NCBI RefSeq assembly: GCF_016889805.1 | Contig: NZ_CP069535.1 | Location: 62,001-126,000 of the forward strand | DNA length: 64,000 bases | DNA from: Rhodanobacter sp. FDAARGOS 1247 | GTDB taxonomy: Bacteria; Pseudomonadota; Gammaproteobacteria; Xanthomonadales; Rhodanobacteraceae | Direction of reading: 5' to 3' | Shown here: piece by piece, positions 24,791 through 34,540 of the stretch | Layout: every line of letters starts with the position of its first letter | How positions within the stretch are numbered: the first letter of the stretch is position 1 | Notes under the pieces: model-generated | The model's database searches: none | Told to the model about the DNA's origin: nothing | The model's input: only the letters and a program-made list of their open reading frames with translations | Translations under genes and position numbers: made by a program

Positions 24791-25546
24791 TCAGCGCAAC
24801 CCCAACACCGACCGCGCCCCGGCCCGGAACCGTCGACTCAGATCCAGCCTCGTCCCGTCATGCAGCACCACCTCTGCCCCACCCTTGAACATCGGATGCA
24901 CCTCGCGAACCCGCGCCAGGTTGACCAGGGTGCCGCGGTGGATGCGCAGGAACTGGGCGGGGTCGAGTTGCGCCAGCACGTGGCGCAAGGTGTCGCGGTG
25001 CAGGTAGCGGACGGGGCCGACGTGGATGTGCAGGTAGTTGCCGTCGGCGCGGATCCAGTCGATGTCGTCGATGGCGAGGACGCGGATATGTTCGCCGTGG
25101 CGCACGCTGAGGCGTTGCGCGTAGCCCCCGGCGGCCGCGCTTTCGAGCGCCGGGCCGGCGGTGGCGTGCAGGCCTTGCCAGTGCTGGTTGACGCGCGCCA
25201 TCGCCTGGTCGAAGCGGGCCTGTTCGATCGGCTTGAGCACGTAATCGAGCGCCATCGCGTCGAACGCGCGCAGCGCGTGTTCGGCGAAGGCGGTGGCGAA
25301 CACCACCAGCGGCAGGCGGTCGGGGGCGAGTTCGTCGAGCAGTTCGAAGCCGTCCATGCCGGGCATCTGGATGTCGAGGAACAGCAGGTCGGGACGCAGC
25401 ACGCGCACGGCCTGCATCGCCTCGGCGGCGTTGCCGCATTCGCCGACGATTTCCACTTCGTCGTGGCTGGCCAGCGCCTGGCGCAGGGCGAGGCGCGCCA
25501 GCACTTCGTCGTCGACCAGCACGGTGCGCAGGCGCGGCGTGCTCAT
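24791..25546 (-). CDS. LytTR family response regulator
   Basis: A 251-residue protein. The receiver domain (residues 1-120) has the acidic pair DDE near 12 and the phospho-acceptor Asp in LLFLDIQMPGMDG, with the Lys in YVLKPIEQ. A LytTR DNA-binding domain fills the C-terminus (WIRADGNYLHIHV, then RIHRGTLVNLARV). It overlaps the histidine kinase stop (ATGA), so the pair is coupled. This is the AlgR/LytR type. Targets are unknown; adjacent genes may be regulated but no repeat sites stand out. Confidence 0.93.
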   Translation of the reverse strand: MSTPRLRTVLVDDEVLARLALRQALASHDEVEIVGECGNAAEAMQAVRVLRPDLLFLDIQMPGMDGFELLDELAPDRLPLVVFATAFAEHALRAFDAMALDYVLKPIEQARFDQAMARVNQHWQGLHATAGPALESAAAGGYAQRLSVRHGEHIRVLAIDDIDWIRADGNYLHIHVGPVRYLHRDTLRHVLAQLDPAQFLRIHRGTLVNLARVREVHPMFKGGAEVVLHDGTRLDLSRRFRAGARSVLGLR

Positions 25547-26625
25547 GCGGCGTGCTCGACGTAGGGCAGGCGCACTTCGGCGCGGGTGCCGCCGCCGGCG
25601 ATCGCGCTGAGCTCGAGCTGCGCCGCCTCGCCGAACAGCATGCGCAGGCGCGAGCGCGTGTTGCCCAGGCCGATGCCTTCGGCCGTGCCCGCCGGCGACA
25701 GGCCGAGGCCGTCGTCGTCGACGCGCAGTTGCAGCTGGTCGCCGTCGCGTCGGGTGGAAATGCGCAGGACGCCGGCGCCGGGCTTGTCCTGCAGCCCGTG
25801 GCGCAACGCGTTCTCCACCAGCGGTTGCAGGATCAGGTTCGGCACCGCGGCGGCCAGCGTGTCGTCGTCCACGTCGAGCTCGGTGCTGAGCCGGTCCTGG
25901 AAACGCACCTGCTGGATGCCGAGGTAGCAGGTGAGGAATTCCAGCTCGCGCGACAGCGGCACCTGCGGCGCGTGGCGCTCCTCCAGGGTGAGCCGCAGGA
26001 AGTCGCTCAAGCGGGCGATCATCAGTCGCGCCTGCAGCGGATCGGCCAGCGCCAGCGCGGAGATCGCGTTGAGCGTGTTGAACAGGAAGTGCGGCTGCAG
26101 CTGCATGCGCAGCGCCTGCAATTGCGCCTGTGCCAGCTGCGTCTCCAGCTGCGTGCGGCGCAGCCGCTCGTCGCGCAGGTGGCGGCGTGATTCCATCCCG
26201 CGCAGCACTACCAGGATCACCCAGTAGGTGAGCACGGCCAGGTGGAAGCTGTAGGCGAACTCCATACGGATGTACGCGCCCAGCGTGTGCACCTCCATCC
26301 GGCCCGGGCCGCTGAGGTTCCAGAACAGCACCAGGTGGGCGAGCAGTTGCAGCAGCGCCACGCCCAGGCTGGCCGGCACCTGCACGGCGAGGAAGCGGCG
26401 CCAGCCGTGCGTGGCGGTATGCCGCCCCAGCCAGGCGACCAGCGGCACCAGCGCCATCCACAACCAGAAGTTGGAAAGGTTCCAGCTGAGCGCGCGCAGC
26501 CAGCTCGGCGGATAGCCCTCGCTGATCGAGGACAGCCCGCCGCTCAGCGCATAGGACAGCGCCAGTCCGGTCCAGAAGGCGAACGCCAGCGCGTGTTTCT
26601 TCCAATGGGTGGACTCGTGCCTCAT
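25543..26625 (-). CDS. LytS/AlgZ-type sensor histidine kinase
   Basis: A 360-residue protein. Four hydrophobic segments in the first 170 residues anchor it in the inner membrane. The His_kinase region begins QLQALRMQLQPHFLFNTLN (His in QPHFLFN), followed by an N box LQPLVENALRHGL and a G-rich GIGLGNTRSRL. I start at 26625, where GGGAGC lies six bases upstream; the longer open frame lacks such a site. No periplasmic sensor domain is visible, so it probably senses within the membrane. It forms a coupled pair with the LytTR regulator. Confidence 0.92.
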   Translation of the reverse strand: MRHESTHWKKHALAFAFWTGLALSYALSGGLSSISEGYPPSWLRALSWNLSNFWLWMALVPLVAWLGRHTATHGWRRFLAVQVPASLGVALLQLLAHLVLFWNLSGPGRMEVHTLGAYIRMEFAYSFHLAVLTYWVILVVLRGMESRRHLRDERLRRTQLETQLAQAQLQALRMQLQPHFLFNTLNAISALALADPLQARLMIARLSDFLRLTLEERHAPQVPLSRELEFLTCYLGIQQVRFQDRLSTELDVDDDTLAAAVPNLILQPLVENALRHGLQDKPGAGVLRISTRRDGDQLQLRVDDDGLGLSPAGTAEGIGLGNTRSRLRMLFGEAAQLELSAIAGGGTRAEVRLPYVEHAA

Positions 26626-26803
26626 GCGATGCTCCCGCGCGTCAGTCGATGGGTGACACGTCAGAACGGCAGTGTGCCGCCGTGGCGCGGGATGGAACAG
26701 TGCTGGACGATCGACGCGTGCAGCGCGCCCTATCGCGCGTCGCGATGACAGCGGCATCGCCGCGGTGACCTGCGGGGTGCTGGTGCCGTGGAGTCGGCGG
26801 GAT

Positions 26804-28003
26804 TCATCGTCCGCTGTCAGGCGCCGGATCATCAGCGAACCTCACCACCGTGTTGCTGCCGGGCCATTCGTGGTGCCGGACGATGTCGCCGTCGGCGGGC
26901 CGCCACGGCTTGCCCAGCCGGGCGATGTCGTCGTAGCGGCCCAGCCGTTCGAACCTGCGAATTTCGAACGGCAGGCCTTCGCCGCCCAGCGGAGAGCTCG
27001 CGTCGGCGACATGAAAGTGCAGGTGCGGGCCGGTGGATTCGCCGGAGAAGCCCAGCGCTGCGATGACCTGGCCCGTACGCACGCGTTCGCCCACGGCGAC
27101 GCGGATGCTACCCTTGCGCAGGTGCTCGTAGAACGCGTAGCGGCCGTCGGCAAGCTGCAGGGCCACGTAGTTGCCCGCATCGTCCTCGGGGGCGTGATGA
27201 GTGCGCTGCGAGATGCGCGACGGTTCGCCCATGCCGTCTCGCACCGCCGCCACGCGTGCATCCGCCACCGCCAGCACGTCGGCGCCGTGGCCGTACCATG
27301 CCTGTGCCAGGTCGGCGTCGCCGGTGGCGAAGCGGCCGTGTTCGTCCAGCTTCACCCAGTCGATGGCGAAGCGGCCGGGCAGACGGGCGTGGCCGTCGAC
27401 GCGGTAGAACACGCGCCGGTGGCCGCGTGGCCAGTCCGCGTCGTGGAACGCGGCCCACGGCCCGCCGCGCAGCGGTGGCGCCAGCAGCGATGGTCTGGTC
27501 CGCGGCAATGCCAGTGGAGCGCCGCTGCTCCGAAATGTGCCGTTTGCCCCGGCAACGCGATAGCCCACGCGGTGACGGAGGGTATCGATGCCTTGGTGTC
27601 CCGGCAGGGAAACATCGATGAACAGCACCACCTGCTGGCCGGGCTCGATCAATGTTCCTGCGACTGGCAGCGAAGATTCCGGATCCGATGCGGGCGCTGG
27701 CACCGCGCCGAAGCGAGCGATGTGCTGATCCAGCGTCTTGCCCGACAGTTTCGCGATGAGCCGTCCGTCGCGCCCGTCGCGCACGACAAATTCCTCGAGC
27801 GTGATGCGCTTGTCGGAGTGATTGGCCAGCAACACCTCATAGTCGAGCTGCCCATGACCTTCCACGCGCACCGGTGTGGGCGGTAGCGGAATCGTCAGGT
27901 CCAGCCCATCGCCAACCGGGGCGCCGTGTGCGCGGGAAGCGATGGCGCAGGCCGCGATCAGCACCAGGGCCAGCCAGGCGTTTGTCGCAAGGGGAGGTTG
28001 CAT
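26804..28003 (-). CDS. Exported M23 (LytM) family peptidase
   Basis: A 399-residue protein with a signal peptide (ALVLIAACAIASRAHG). The C-terminal LytM domain shows the zinc motif SGESTGPHLHFHV (HxH) and an upstream His/Asp pair in GHARLPGRFAIDW. The central half is beta-rich and resembles an N-terminal adaptor domain, with VVRDGRDGRLIAKLSG. I chose the start at 28003 since AGGAA lies eight bases upstream; the ATG 18 bases earlier is less well placed. M23 enzymes are glycyl-glycine or peptidoglycan endopeptidases. Here a periplasmic peptidoglycan role is likely but unproven. Confidence 0.88.
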   Translation of the reverse strand: MQPPLATNAWLALVLIAACAIASRAHGAPVGDGLDLTIPLPPTPVRVEGHGQLDYEVLLANHSDKRITLEEFVVRDGRDGRLIAKLSGKTLDQHIARFGAVPAPASDPESSLPVAGTLIEPGQQVVLFIDVSLPGHQGIDTLRHRVGYRVAGANGTFRSSGAPLALPRTRPSLLAPPLRGGPWAAFHDADWPRGHRRVFYRVDGHARLPGRFAIDWVKLDEHGRFATGDADLAQAWYGHGADVLAVADARVAAVRDGMGEPSRISQRTHHAPEDDAGNYVALQLADGRYAFYEHLRKGSIRVAVGERVRTGQVIAALGFSGESTGPHLHFHVADASSPLGGEGLPFEIRRFERLGRYDDIARLGKPWRPADGDIVRHHEWPGSNTVVRFADDPAPDSGR

Positions 28004-28280
28004 GGCTACGTTCCTGGTCATGACGCCGCCGCGGGAGTCGAGCAGGGTGACAGCGGCCGATGTCGTTGTCGCCGATACCGTGACGACCGGCGCCTTGGCG
28101 ATGACAAGCGGTACGGCGGCGGTACGGGCGGCGTTCCGTGCAATGCCATGACCGCCGGGTGCCTCGTTTCATCCGCCTGTCACCGCATGACGCGCCTTCG
28201 TCACCTCGACGATGCGGCGCATGCGCACGTGCCCCACATTGGTCTGGCGGCATGTCGTCCGCGCACAGAGGGTCGCAGCA

Positions 28281-28778
28281 ATGCACAAACAACGCAGGTT
28301 TTCCGTGGCCGTGGCGTGCACCGCCGTGCTGGCGCTGGCCGTGAACTGGACCATTGCGGCGACCGTCGCCACCGCGACAGGCAGCGCAGAGGCAGAACAT
28401 TCGAGGGCAGCGGTGATCGCGGTCGACCAGCACTGGCTGGAAGCCGAGCTCGGTGGCGACACCGTCTGGCTCGACGACCTGCTGCTGCCCGAGTACCGCT
28501 CGATCAGTGCCGACGGCACGGTGCATGCGAAGGCCGCGATCATGGCGCACGCCGCCAGGAACCGTGGCAATGACGAGGAGCGGCGCAAGGTCGAGGCGTG
28601 GCTGAAGACGCACCCGTCGGGCCAGGACGTGGTGATCCACGGCGACACCGCGATCCTCACCTTCCACGACCCGAAGCAGGGCGCGGCCAGCGGTGTGCGT
28701 TCGTCCGACGTCTTCGTCTACGTGGACGGGCGCTGGCACGCGCTGTATTCCCAGCACAGCGCGGCTGCTGCCGGCTAG
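28281..28778 (+). CDS. Exported NTF2-like (DUF4440) protein
   Basis: A 165-residue protein. A signal peptide (FSVAVACTAVLALAVNWTIAA) precedes an NTF2-like domain with LPEYRSISADGTVHAKAAIM, the pattern of DUF4440 proteins. GAGGG is about ten bases before the ATG at 28281; the frame is open further upstream but without a signal or ribosome site. NTF2-like domains often bind small ligands or act as accessory dimers; no catalytic residues are proposed. It stands alone between the divergent M23 gene and the convergent SDR. Confidence 0.75.
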   Translation: MHKQRRFSVAVACTAVLALAVNWTIAATVATATGSAEAEHSRAAVIAVDQHWLEAELGGDTVWLDDLLLPEYRSISADGTVHAKAAIMAHAARNRGNDEERRKVEAWLKTHPSGQDVVIHGDTAILTFHDPKQGAASGVRSSDVFVYVDGRWHALYSQHSAAAAG

Positions 28779-29011
28779 CGCAGGGAGTCTGCCCGCCGAA
28801 GATGGAAGCTGCTCACCGGTGGAATGCGTCGCCGTTCCATCGAGCGTGGAGGGTCGATGCCGTTCGACTTCGGTGCTGCGCACCTGGGTGCCGGGCGAAC
28901 GGCGGGACAGGCATCGAACCTTGGGCCTGCTCCGTCCGCGCAAGCAGGCCTACGCGGGAGTGGCCATGGATGGCCGCGGCAGCGGGAGCAGGCAAGTCGA
29001 CGTGCCCGGCC

Positions 29012-29752
29012 TCACCAGGCGATGCGCTGGCGGTCGCGATAGAAGCCGCCGGTGAGTGGCGCGGGCAGGCAGGCGGCCCACACGATGCCTGCCGCGCCGT
29101 CGGCGACGGGGCGTCCGCCGGGGCCGCCCATGTCGGTGGCGACCCAGCCGGGGCAGACCGCGTTGACCTGGATGCCGCTGCCGTCGAGTTCGCTCGCCAG
29201 CACACGCGTATACGCATTCAGCGCCGACTTGGAGACCCGATAGGCCGGGCAGTTGGCGCTGTCGGTGGTGCTGGCGCCGCAGCCGCTGGAAACGTTGACG
29301 ATGCGGCCGTAACCGTGCCGGCGCATCAGCGGCAGCATCGCGCTGGACAGCCGCCAGCTGCCGAACAGATGGATGTCCATCGCGTCGCGCGCCGCGGCAA
29401 TGTCGGCGGTGGCCGGTCGCACCGCGGGGTCATAGTGGGCACCGGCGTTGTTGACCAGCACGTCGAGCCGGCCATAGGTGATCTCGATCCAGCGCGCCAG
29501 CGTGTCGATCTGATCCTGCTGGGTGACGTCGAGCTGCACCGCGATCACCTCGCCGGCTGCGCCGGCGAGCTTGCGCGCCGCATGCAGGCCCTTGTCGAGA
29601 TCGCGCGCGCCCAGCAGCACGGTCATGCCGCGCTCGCTGAGCTGGCGCGCGACCTCGAAGCCCAGGCCGCGATTGGCGCCGCTGACCAGCGCCACGCGGT
29701 AGACCGGCGTGGTCGCGGGCGCCGTCGGGACGCGTCGGGCGGGCCGGCTCAT
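29012..29752 (-). CDS. SDR family oxidoreductase (carbonyl reductase-like)
   Basis: A 246-residue short-chain dehydrogenase. It shows SGANRGLG as the cofactor motif, the ARDLDKG segment that usually favours NADPH, NNAG, a serine in VSSGCGA and YRVSKSALN. It belongs to the group annotated as carbonyl reductase-like. It overlaps the stop of the upstream outer-membrane efflux gene (ATGA), so it is the last gene of the RND efflux operon. Why an SDR is coupled to an efflux pump is not clear; modification of a pump substrate is one inference. Confidence 0.9.
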   Translation of the reverse strand: MSRPARRVPTAPATTPVYRVALVSGANRGLGFEVARQLSERGMTVLLGARDLDKGLHAARKLAGAAGEVIAVQLDVTQQDQIDTLARWIEITYGRLDVLVNNAGAHYDPAVRPATADIAAARDAMDIHLFGSWRLSSAMLPLMRRHGYGRIVNVSSGCGASTTDSANCPAYRVSKSALNAYTRVLASELDGSGIQVNAVCPGWVATDMGGPGGRPVADGAAGIVWAACLPAPLTGGFYRDRQRIAW

Positions 29753-31308
29753 GGGGCCGCGTCGCCCTTGGCCACGGCGCTGCACTGCTCGTCGCCGCAG
29801 GCCTGCCAGCCGCCGCCCAGCGACTTGTACAAGGCCACGGCGCGGGTGTTGATCGCCGCCTCGGCCTGGGCCAGGTCGTCTTCGGCGGCGAGCTCGGTGC
29901 GCTCGGCGTCGAGCAGTTCGAGGAAGCCGGTGGCGCCTTCCTGGTAGCGCACGCGGGCCAGGTCGGCGGCGCGCTTGCTCTGCGTGGCCTGCTCGATCAG
30001 GTGGTCGACGCGGATGCGCTGCTGGTTGAAGCCGGTGATCGCGTTGTCGATGTCCTCGATCGCCTCCAGCACACTGCGCTGGTAGTTCGCCTGCGCCGCG
30101 TCGGCGCGTGCTTCGCTGGCGTGCAGGTTCGCGCGCACGCGCTGCACGTTGAGGCCGGACCAGCTGATGCTGGGCGCCAGCGACCAGGCCCGCGTCGACG
30201 GGCTGCCGAAGTCGTTGCTGCGCCCGGACAGGAAGCCGAGGAAGCCACCCAGCGAGATGTGCGGAAAGAAATCCGCCTTGGCCACGCCGATCCGCGCGGT
30301 GGCGGCGGCGTACTCGCGTTCGGCCATCTGGACGTCCGGACGGCGCGACAGCACGTCGCCGGCGTCGCCGATCGGCAAGGTCGTGGCGATTGGGGTGAAG
30401 CTCTTCGGCGACACGTCGATGTCCAGCTCGCCCGGGCGCTCGCCCAGCAGCACGGCGAGGCGGTATTCGCTGGCGCTGGCCTGGGTCTGCAGCAACGGCA
30501 GTTGCGCCTGCACCGCGCTGAGCCTGGCCTTCGCGCTGGCCACATCCTGCTCCGCGCCGGTGCCGACCTGCTGGCGCACTTCGGTCAGGTGCACGGTCTG
30601 GCGCTGGTTGTCGATGTCGCGGCGGGCGATGTCCAGCCGCAGCTGGCTGCCGCGCAGTTCGAAATAATTGCGCGCGACCTCGGCCAGCAGGCTGACCTGG
30701 GCATCGTGCAACGCGGCCTCGCTCGCGCCGAGATCGGCGCCGGCCGCTTCCACCGAGCGACGCACGCCGCCGAACAGGTCCAGCTCCCACGACGCGTCGA
30801 AGCCGGCCTGGTAGGTCGTGGTGGTGCTGCGCTGGTCGCTGAAGCCCGGTTGCTGGCCGCGGCTGCGGGTGTAGTTCACGCCGGTGTCGATGGTCGGCAG
30901 GCGGTCGGACTTGGCGCCGCTGAGCAGCGCCCGCGATTCCTGCAACCGCGCCACCGCGATGCGCAGGTCGAGGTTGTTCGCCGCCGCGCGCTGGATCAGG
31001 GCATCCAGCGTCGGATCGTTGAACTGCTTCCACCACGTGGCCTGGAACGCTGCGTTGCTTTCCTGGGCGGCGTCGAGGCCCTGCAGTTGCGGCGCGGTGA
31101 CTTTCTCGGCGCGATAGTTCGGGCCGACGCTGGCGCAGCCGGCCAGTGCGAGGGCGGCGGCCAGCAGTGTGCTGCGAACTACCACCGTCATTCCTGCGAA
31201 AGCAGGAATCCAGTGCCTTCGGGGCGTCGCGAAAGTCCCTGGATCCCAGCTTTCGCTGGGATGACGAGTGGAAGTTTCCCGCATGGGGTTGTGAATGAAG
31301 GTTTTCAT
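29749..31308 (-). CDS. RND efflux outer-membrane lipoprotein (OprM/NodT family)
   Basis: A protein of about 519 residues of the TolC-like NodT family: LAGCASVGPNY lipobox, then TWWKQFNDPTLDALI and the two repeats of the beta-barrel/alpha-barrel fold (LRIAVARLQESRALLSG; YQRSVLEAIEDIDNAI). The ATG at 31308 overlaps the RND gene stop by one base and has GGAG eight bases upstream. However, the signal peptide and lipobox start only about residue 40, because a palindromic repeat (31187-31265) lies in frame between start and signal. Translation may instead begin at an ATG at 31191, which has no good ribosome site. Confidence 0.88.
   Translation of the reverse strand: MKTFIHNPMRETSTRHPSESWDPGTFATPRRHWIPAFAGMTVVVRSTLLAAALALAGCASVGPNYRAEKVTAPQLQGLDAAQESNAAFQATWWKQFNDPTLDALIQRAAANNLDLRIAVARLQESRALLSGAKSDRLPTIDTGVNYTRSRGQQPGFSDQRSTTTTYQAGFDASWELDLFGGVRRSVEAAGADLGASEAALHDAQVSLLAEVARNYFELRGSQLRLDIARRDIDNQRQTVHLTEVRQQVGTGAEQDVASAKARLSAVQAQLPLLQTQASASEYRLAVLLGERPGELDIDVSPKSFTPIATTLPIGDAGDVLSRRPDVQMAEREYAAATARIGVAKADFFPHISLGGFLGFLSGRSNDFGSPSTRAWSLAPSISWSGLNVQRVRANLHASEARADAAQANYQRSVLEAIEDIDNAITGFNQQRIRVDHLIEQATQSKRAADLARVRYQEGATGFLELLDAERTELAAEDDLAQAEAAINTRAVALYKSLGGGWQACGDEQCSAVAKGDAAP
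31187..31265. repeat. Double-hairpin repeat inserted in the efflux lipoprotein gene
   Basis: ATTCCTGC-GAAA-GCAGGAAT (31190-31209) and ATCCCAGC-TTTC-GCTGGGAT (31243-31262) are two perfect 8-base hairpins. They lie in a larger inverted arrangement, GTCATTCC...CTGGAT...ATGAC. This is the well-known extragenic palindrome that translates as SESWDP and WIPAFAGMT. Here it lies inside the reading frame, in frame, between start codon and signal peptide. Confidence 0.8.
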
Positions 31309-34300
31309 CAGTGGTTCTCCAGCGCCGGCAGCGCATGCGCCGCGGCGCGTTCGGCCGCGCGCGCCTCGCGGCGTTCGACCAGGGCGCGAATCAGGACGTA
31401 GAACAGCGGCGTGTAGATCAGGCCGAAGATGGTGACGCCCAGCATGCCGGCGAACACCGCCACGCCCATCGCGTGACGCATCTCGGCACCGGCGCCGTGC
31501 GAGGTGACCAGCGGCACCACGCCCATGATGAAGGCGAACGAGGTCATCAGGATCGGGCGCAGTCGCAGCTTGGCCGCTTCCAGCACCGCCTCGTGGCGGC
31601 TCATGCCTTCATGCTGGCGTTCGCGGGCGAACTCCACGATCAGGATCGCGTTCTTGCACGCCAGTCCGACCAGGACGATCAAGCCGATCTGGGTGAAGAT
31701 GTTGTTGTCGCCACCGCTGAGCCACACGCCGGCGATCGCGGACAGCAGCACCATCGGCACGATCAGGATCACCGCCAGCGGCAGCGACCAGCTCTCGTAC
31801 AGCGAGGACAGCACCAGGAACACCAGCAGCACGCACAACGGGAATACCAGGATCGCGGTGTTGCCGGCCAGGATCTGCTGGTAGGTCAGCTCGGTCCACT
31901 CGAAGCTGAAGCCGTTCGGCAGGTTGTCCTTGGCCAGCTTCTCCATCGCCGCCTGCGCCTGGCCCGAGCTGTAGCCCGGCGCCGGGCCACCGTTGATCTC
32001 GGCGGTGGCGTAGCCGTTGTAATGCTGCACGCGGTCCGGGCCGGCGCCCTGCTGCACGGTGACGAACGAGCCCAGCGGCACCATCTGGCCCTGCGCGTTG
32101 CGCGTCTTCAGCTGCAGGATGTCCTGCGGCGTGTGGCGGAACGCCGGGTCGGCCGATACATTGACCTGGTAGGTGCGGCCGAAACGGTTGAAGTCGTTGA
32201 CGTAGAGCGAGCCCATGTACGCCTGCATGGTCTGGTACACGTCGCCCAGGTTCACGCCTTCGGCCTTGGCCTTCTCGCGGTTCACGTCGGCGTCCACCTG
32301 GGGCACGCTGACCTGGAAGCTGGAGAACAGCCCGGCCAGTGCCGGATCCTTGCGGCTGGCCGCGATCAGGTTCTGCGTCTGCTTGTACAGCTCGTCGAAA
32401 CCGCGGTCGCTGCGATCCTCGATCTGCAGGCGGAAGCCGCCGATCGTGCCCAGGCCCATCACCGGCGGCGGCGGGAACACCGCGATGTACGCGTCCTGGA
32501 TCGAGGCGAACTTCTGGTTCAGCGCGCCGGCGATCGCACCGGCCGACAGCGAAGCGTCGCGGCGTTCCTCGAACGGCTTCAGCGTGACGAACACGATGCC
32601 GGAGTTGGTCGAGTTGGTGAAGCCGTTGATTGACAGGCCGGGGAAGGCCACGGCGTGCTCCACGCCCGGCTGCTTCAGCGCGATCGCGCCCATCCGCTGG
32701 ATCACGTCCTCGGAGCGGTCGAGCGAGGCCGCGTCGGGCAGTTGCGCGAACGCCACCAGGTACTGCTTGTCCTGGCCCGGCACGAAACCGGTCGGCACGT
32801 GCGAGAAGCCAAACCAGGTCAGCGCGATCAGGCCGGCGTAGATCACCAATGCCAGCTTGCCCTTGCCGACGATGCGCTTGACGCCGCCCACGTAGCGCTC
32901 CGAACCGCGATGGAAGATGCGGTTGAACGGACGGAACAGCCAGCCGAAGGCGCGATCGATGCCGAGGGTGAGACGGTCCTTCGGCGCGTCGTGGCCCTTC
33001 AGCAGCACGGCGGCCAGCGCCGGGCTCAGGGTCAGCGAGTTGAACGCGGAGATCACCGTGGAGATCGCGATGGTCAGCGCGAACTGGCGATAGAACTGGC
33101 CGGTCAGGCCGCTGACGAAGGCGGTCGGGATGAACACCGCGCACAGCACCAGCGCGGTGGCCACGATCGGGCCGGTGACTTCATGCATCGCCTTGCGTGT
33201 CGCGTTGCGCGGCGTTTCGCCGAGTTCGATATGCCGCTCGACGTTCTCCACCACCACGATCGCGTCATCGACCACGATGCCGATCGCCAGCACCAGTCCG
33301 AACAGACTCAGCGCGTTGAGCGAAAAGCCGGCCAGGTACATCACCGCGAACGTGCCGATCAGCGACACCGGCACCGCCACCAGCGGGATGATCGAGGCGC
33401 GCCAGGTCTGCAGGAACAGGATCACCACCAGCACCACCAGCAGGATCGCTTCCAGCAGCGTGTGCGCCACCGCCTCGATCGAGCCACGCACGAACACGGT
33501 CGGGTCGTAGACGATCGAGTAATCCACTCCCTGCGGGAACTCCTTCTTCAGCTGCGCCATGGTGGTGCGCACTTCGTCGGAGATCTGGATCGCGTTCGAG
33601 CCGGGCCGCGCGAAGATCGGCAGCGCCACGGCGGGCTTGTTGTCGAGCAGGCTGCGCAGCGCGTAGTTGTTCGAGCCCAGATCGATCTTGGCCACGTCGC
33701 TCAGGTGGGTGACGCCACCGTTCGCGTCGGTGCGCACGATGATGTTGCGGAAGTCGTCCTCGCTGACCAGCCGGCCGCGCGTGTTGATGTTGAGCTGGAA
33801 GGCGGAATTGGACGGGCCGGGCGGCGCGTTCAGCGCGCCGGCGGCGACCTGCACGTTCTGCTCGCGGATCGCGTTGATCACGTCACCGGTGGTGAGCGAG
33901 CGCTGCGCCAGCTTCTGCGGGTCCAGCCACACGCGCATCGAGTATTCGCCGGCGCCGAAGATCTGCACGTCGCCGACGCCGTCGAGCCGGCCCAGCACGT
34001 CCTTCACGTGCAGGCGCGCGTAGTTCGACAGGTACAGCATGTCGTAACGCTGGTCGGGCGAGGTGAGATGCACCACCATGGTGAGGTCGGGCGAACTCTT
34101 CTGCGTGGTCACGCCGAGTCGCTGCACTTCCTCGGGCAGCTTCGGCAGCGCCTGCGCCACGCGGTTCTGCACGTCGACCTGGGCGGTGTTGAGGTCGGTG
34201 CCCAGCGCGAACGTCACGGTCAGGGTGAGCGCGCCGTCACTGGTCGCCTGCGAGGAGGTGTACAGCATGCCCTCCACGCCGTTGATCTGTTCCTCCAGCG

Positions 34301-34499
34301 GCGTGGCGACGGTTTCGGCGATCACCTTGGGGTTCGCGCCGGGATAGGCGGCACGCACCACCACGGTGGGCGGCACCACTTCGGGGTATTCGCTGATCGG
34401 CAGCTGGAACACCGCGATGGAGCCGGTGATCACGAACAGCAACGACAGCACGGCGGCCATGATCGGCCGGTCGACGAAGAATTGGGCGATGTTTTTCAT
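31308..34499 (-). CDS. RND efflux inner-membrane transporter (HAE1/AcrB family)
   Basis: A protein of 1063 residues, the normal AcrB length. It begins MKNIAQFFVDRPIMAAVL, followed by the first transmembrane helix, ISEYPEVVPPTVVV and the porter domains. Conserved features include the charged membrane residues in VLAIGIVVDDAIVVVENVER and the GFSLNALSLFGLVLAIGIV block. It is a proton-driven drug or hydrophobic-compound exporter, partner of the adjacent adaptor and outer-membrane protein. I start it at 34499; the longer frame runs through a G+C-rich repeat. Order adaptor-pump-outer channel-SDR on one strand. Confidence 0.94.
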   Translation of the reverse strand: MKNIAQFFVDRPIMAAVLSLLFVITGSIAVFQLPISEYPEVVPPTVVVRAAYPGANPKVIAETVATPLEEQINGVEGMLYTSSQATSDGALTLTVTFALGTDLNTAQVDVQNRVAQALPKLPEEVQRLGVTTQKSSPDLTMVVHLTSPDQRYDMLYLSNYARLHVKDVLGRLDGVGDVQIFGAGEYSMRVWLDPQKLAQRSLTTGDVINAIREQNVQVAAGALNAPPGPSNSAFQLNINTRGRLVSEDDFRNIIVRTDANGGVTHLSDVAKIDLGSNNYALRSLLDNKPAVALPIFARPGSNAIQISDEVRTTMAQLKKEFPQGVDYSIVYDPTVFVRGSIEAVAHTLLEAILLVVLVVILFLQTWRASIIPLVAVPVSLIGTFAVMYLAGFSLNALSLFGLVLAIGIVVDDAIVVVENVERHIELGETPRNATRKAMHEVTGPIVATALVLCAVFIPTAFVSGLTGQFYRQFALTIAISTVISAFNSLTLSPALAAVLLKGHDAPKDRLTLGIDRAFGWLFRPFNRIFHRGSERYVGGVKRIVGKGKLALVIYAGLIALTWFGFSHVPTGFVPGQDKQYLVAFAQLPDAASLDRSEDVIQRMGAIALKQPGVEHAVAFPGLSINGFTNSTNSGIVFVTLKPFEERRDASLSAGAIAGALNQKFASIQDAYIAVFPPPPVMGLGTIGGFRLQIEDRSDRGFDELYKQTQNLIAASRKDPALAGLFSSFQVSVPQVDADVNREKAKAEGVNLGDVYQTMQAYMGSLYVNDFNRFGRTYQVNVSADPAFRHTPQDILQLKTRNAQGQMVPLGSFVTVQQGAGPDRVQHYNGYATAEINGGPAPGYSSGQAQAAMEKLAKDNLPNGFSFEWTELTYQQILAGNTAILVFPLCVLLVFLVLSSLYESWSLPLAVILIVPMVLLSAIAGVWLSGGDNNIFTQIGLIVLVGLACKNAILIVEFARERQHEGMSRHEAVLEAAKLRLRPILMTSFAFIMGVVPLVTSHGAGAEMRHAMGVAVFAGMLGVTIFGLIYTPLFYVLIRALVERREARAAERAAAHALPALENH

Positions 34500-34540
34500 G
34501 CAAAGAGTCCTCGACGAAGCCGTGTTGCGGCTTCGGTCTT

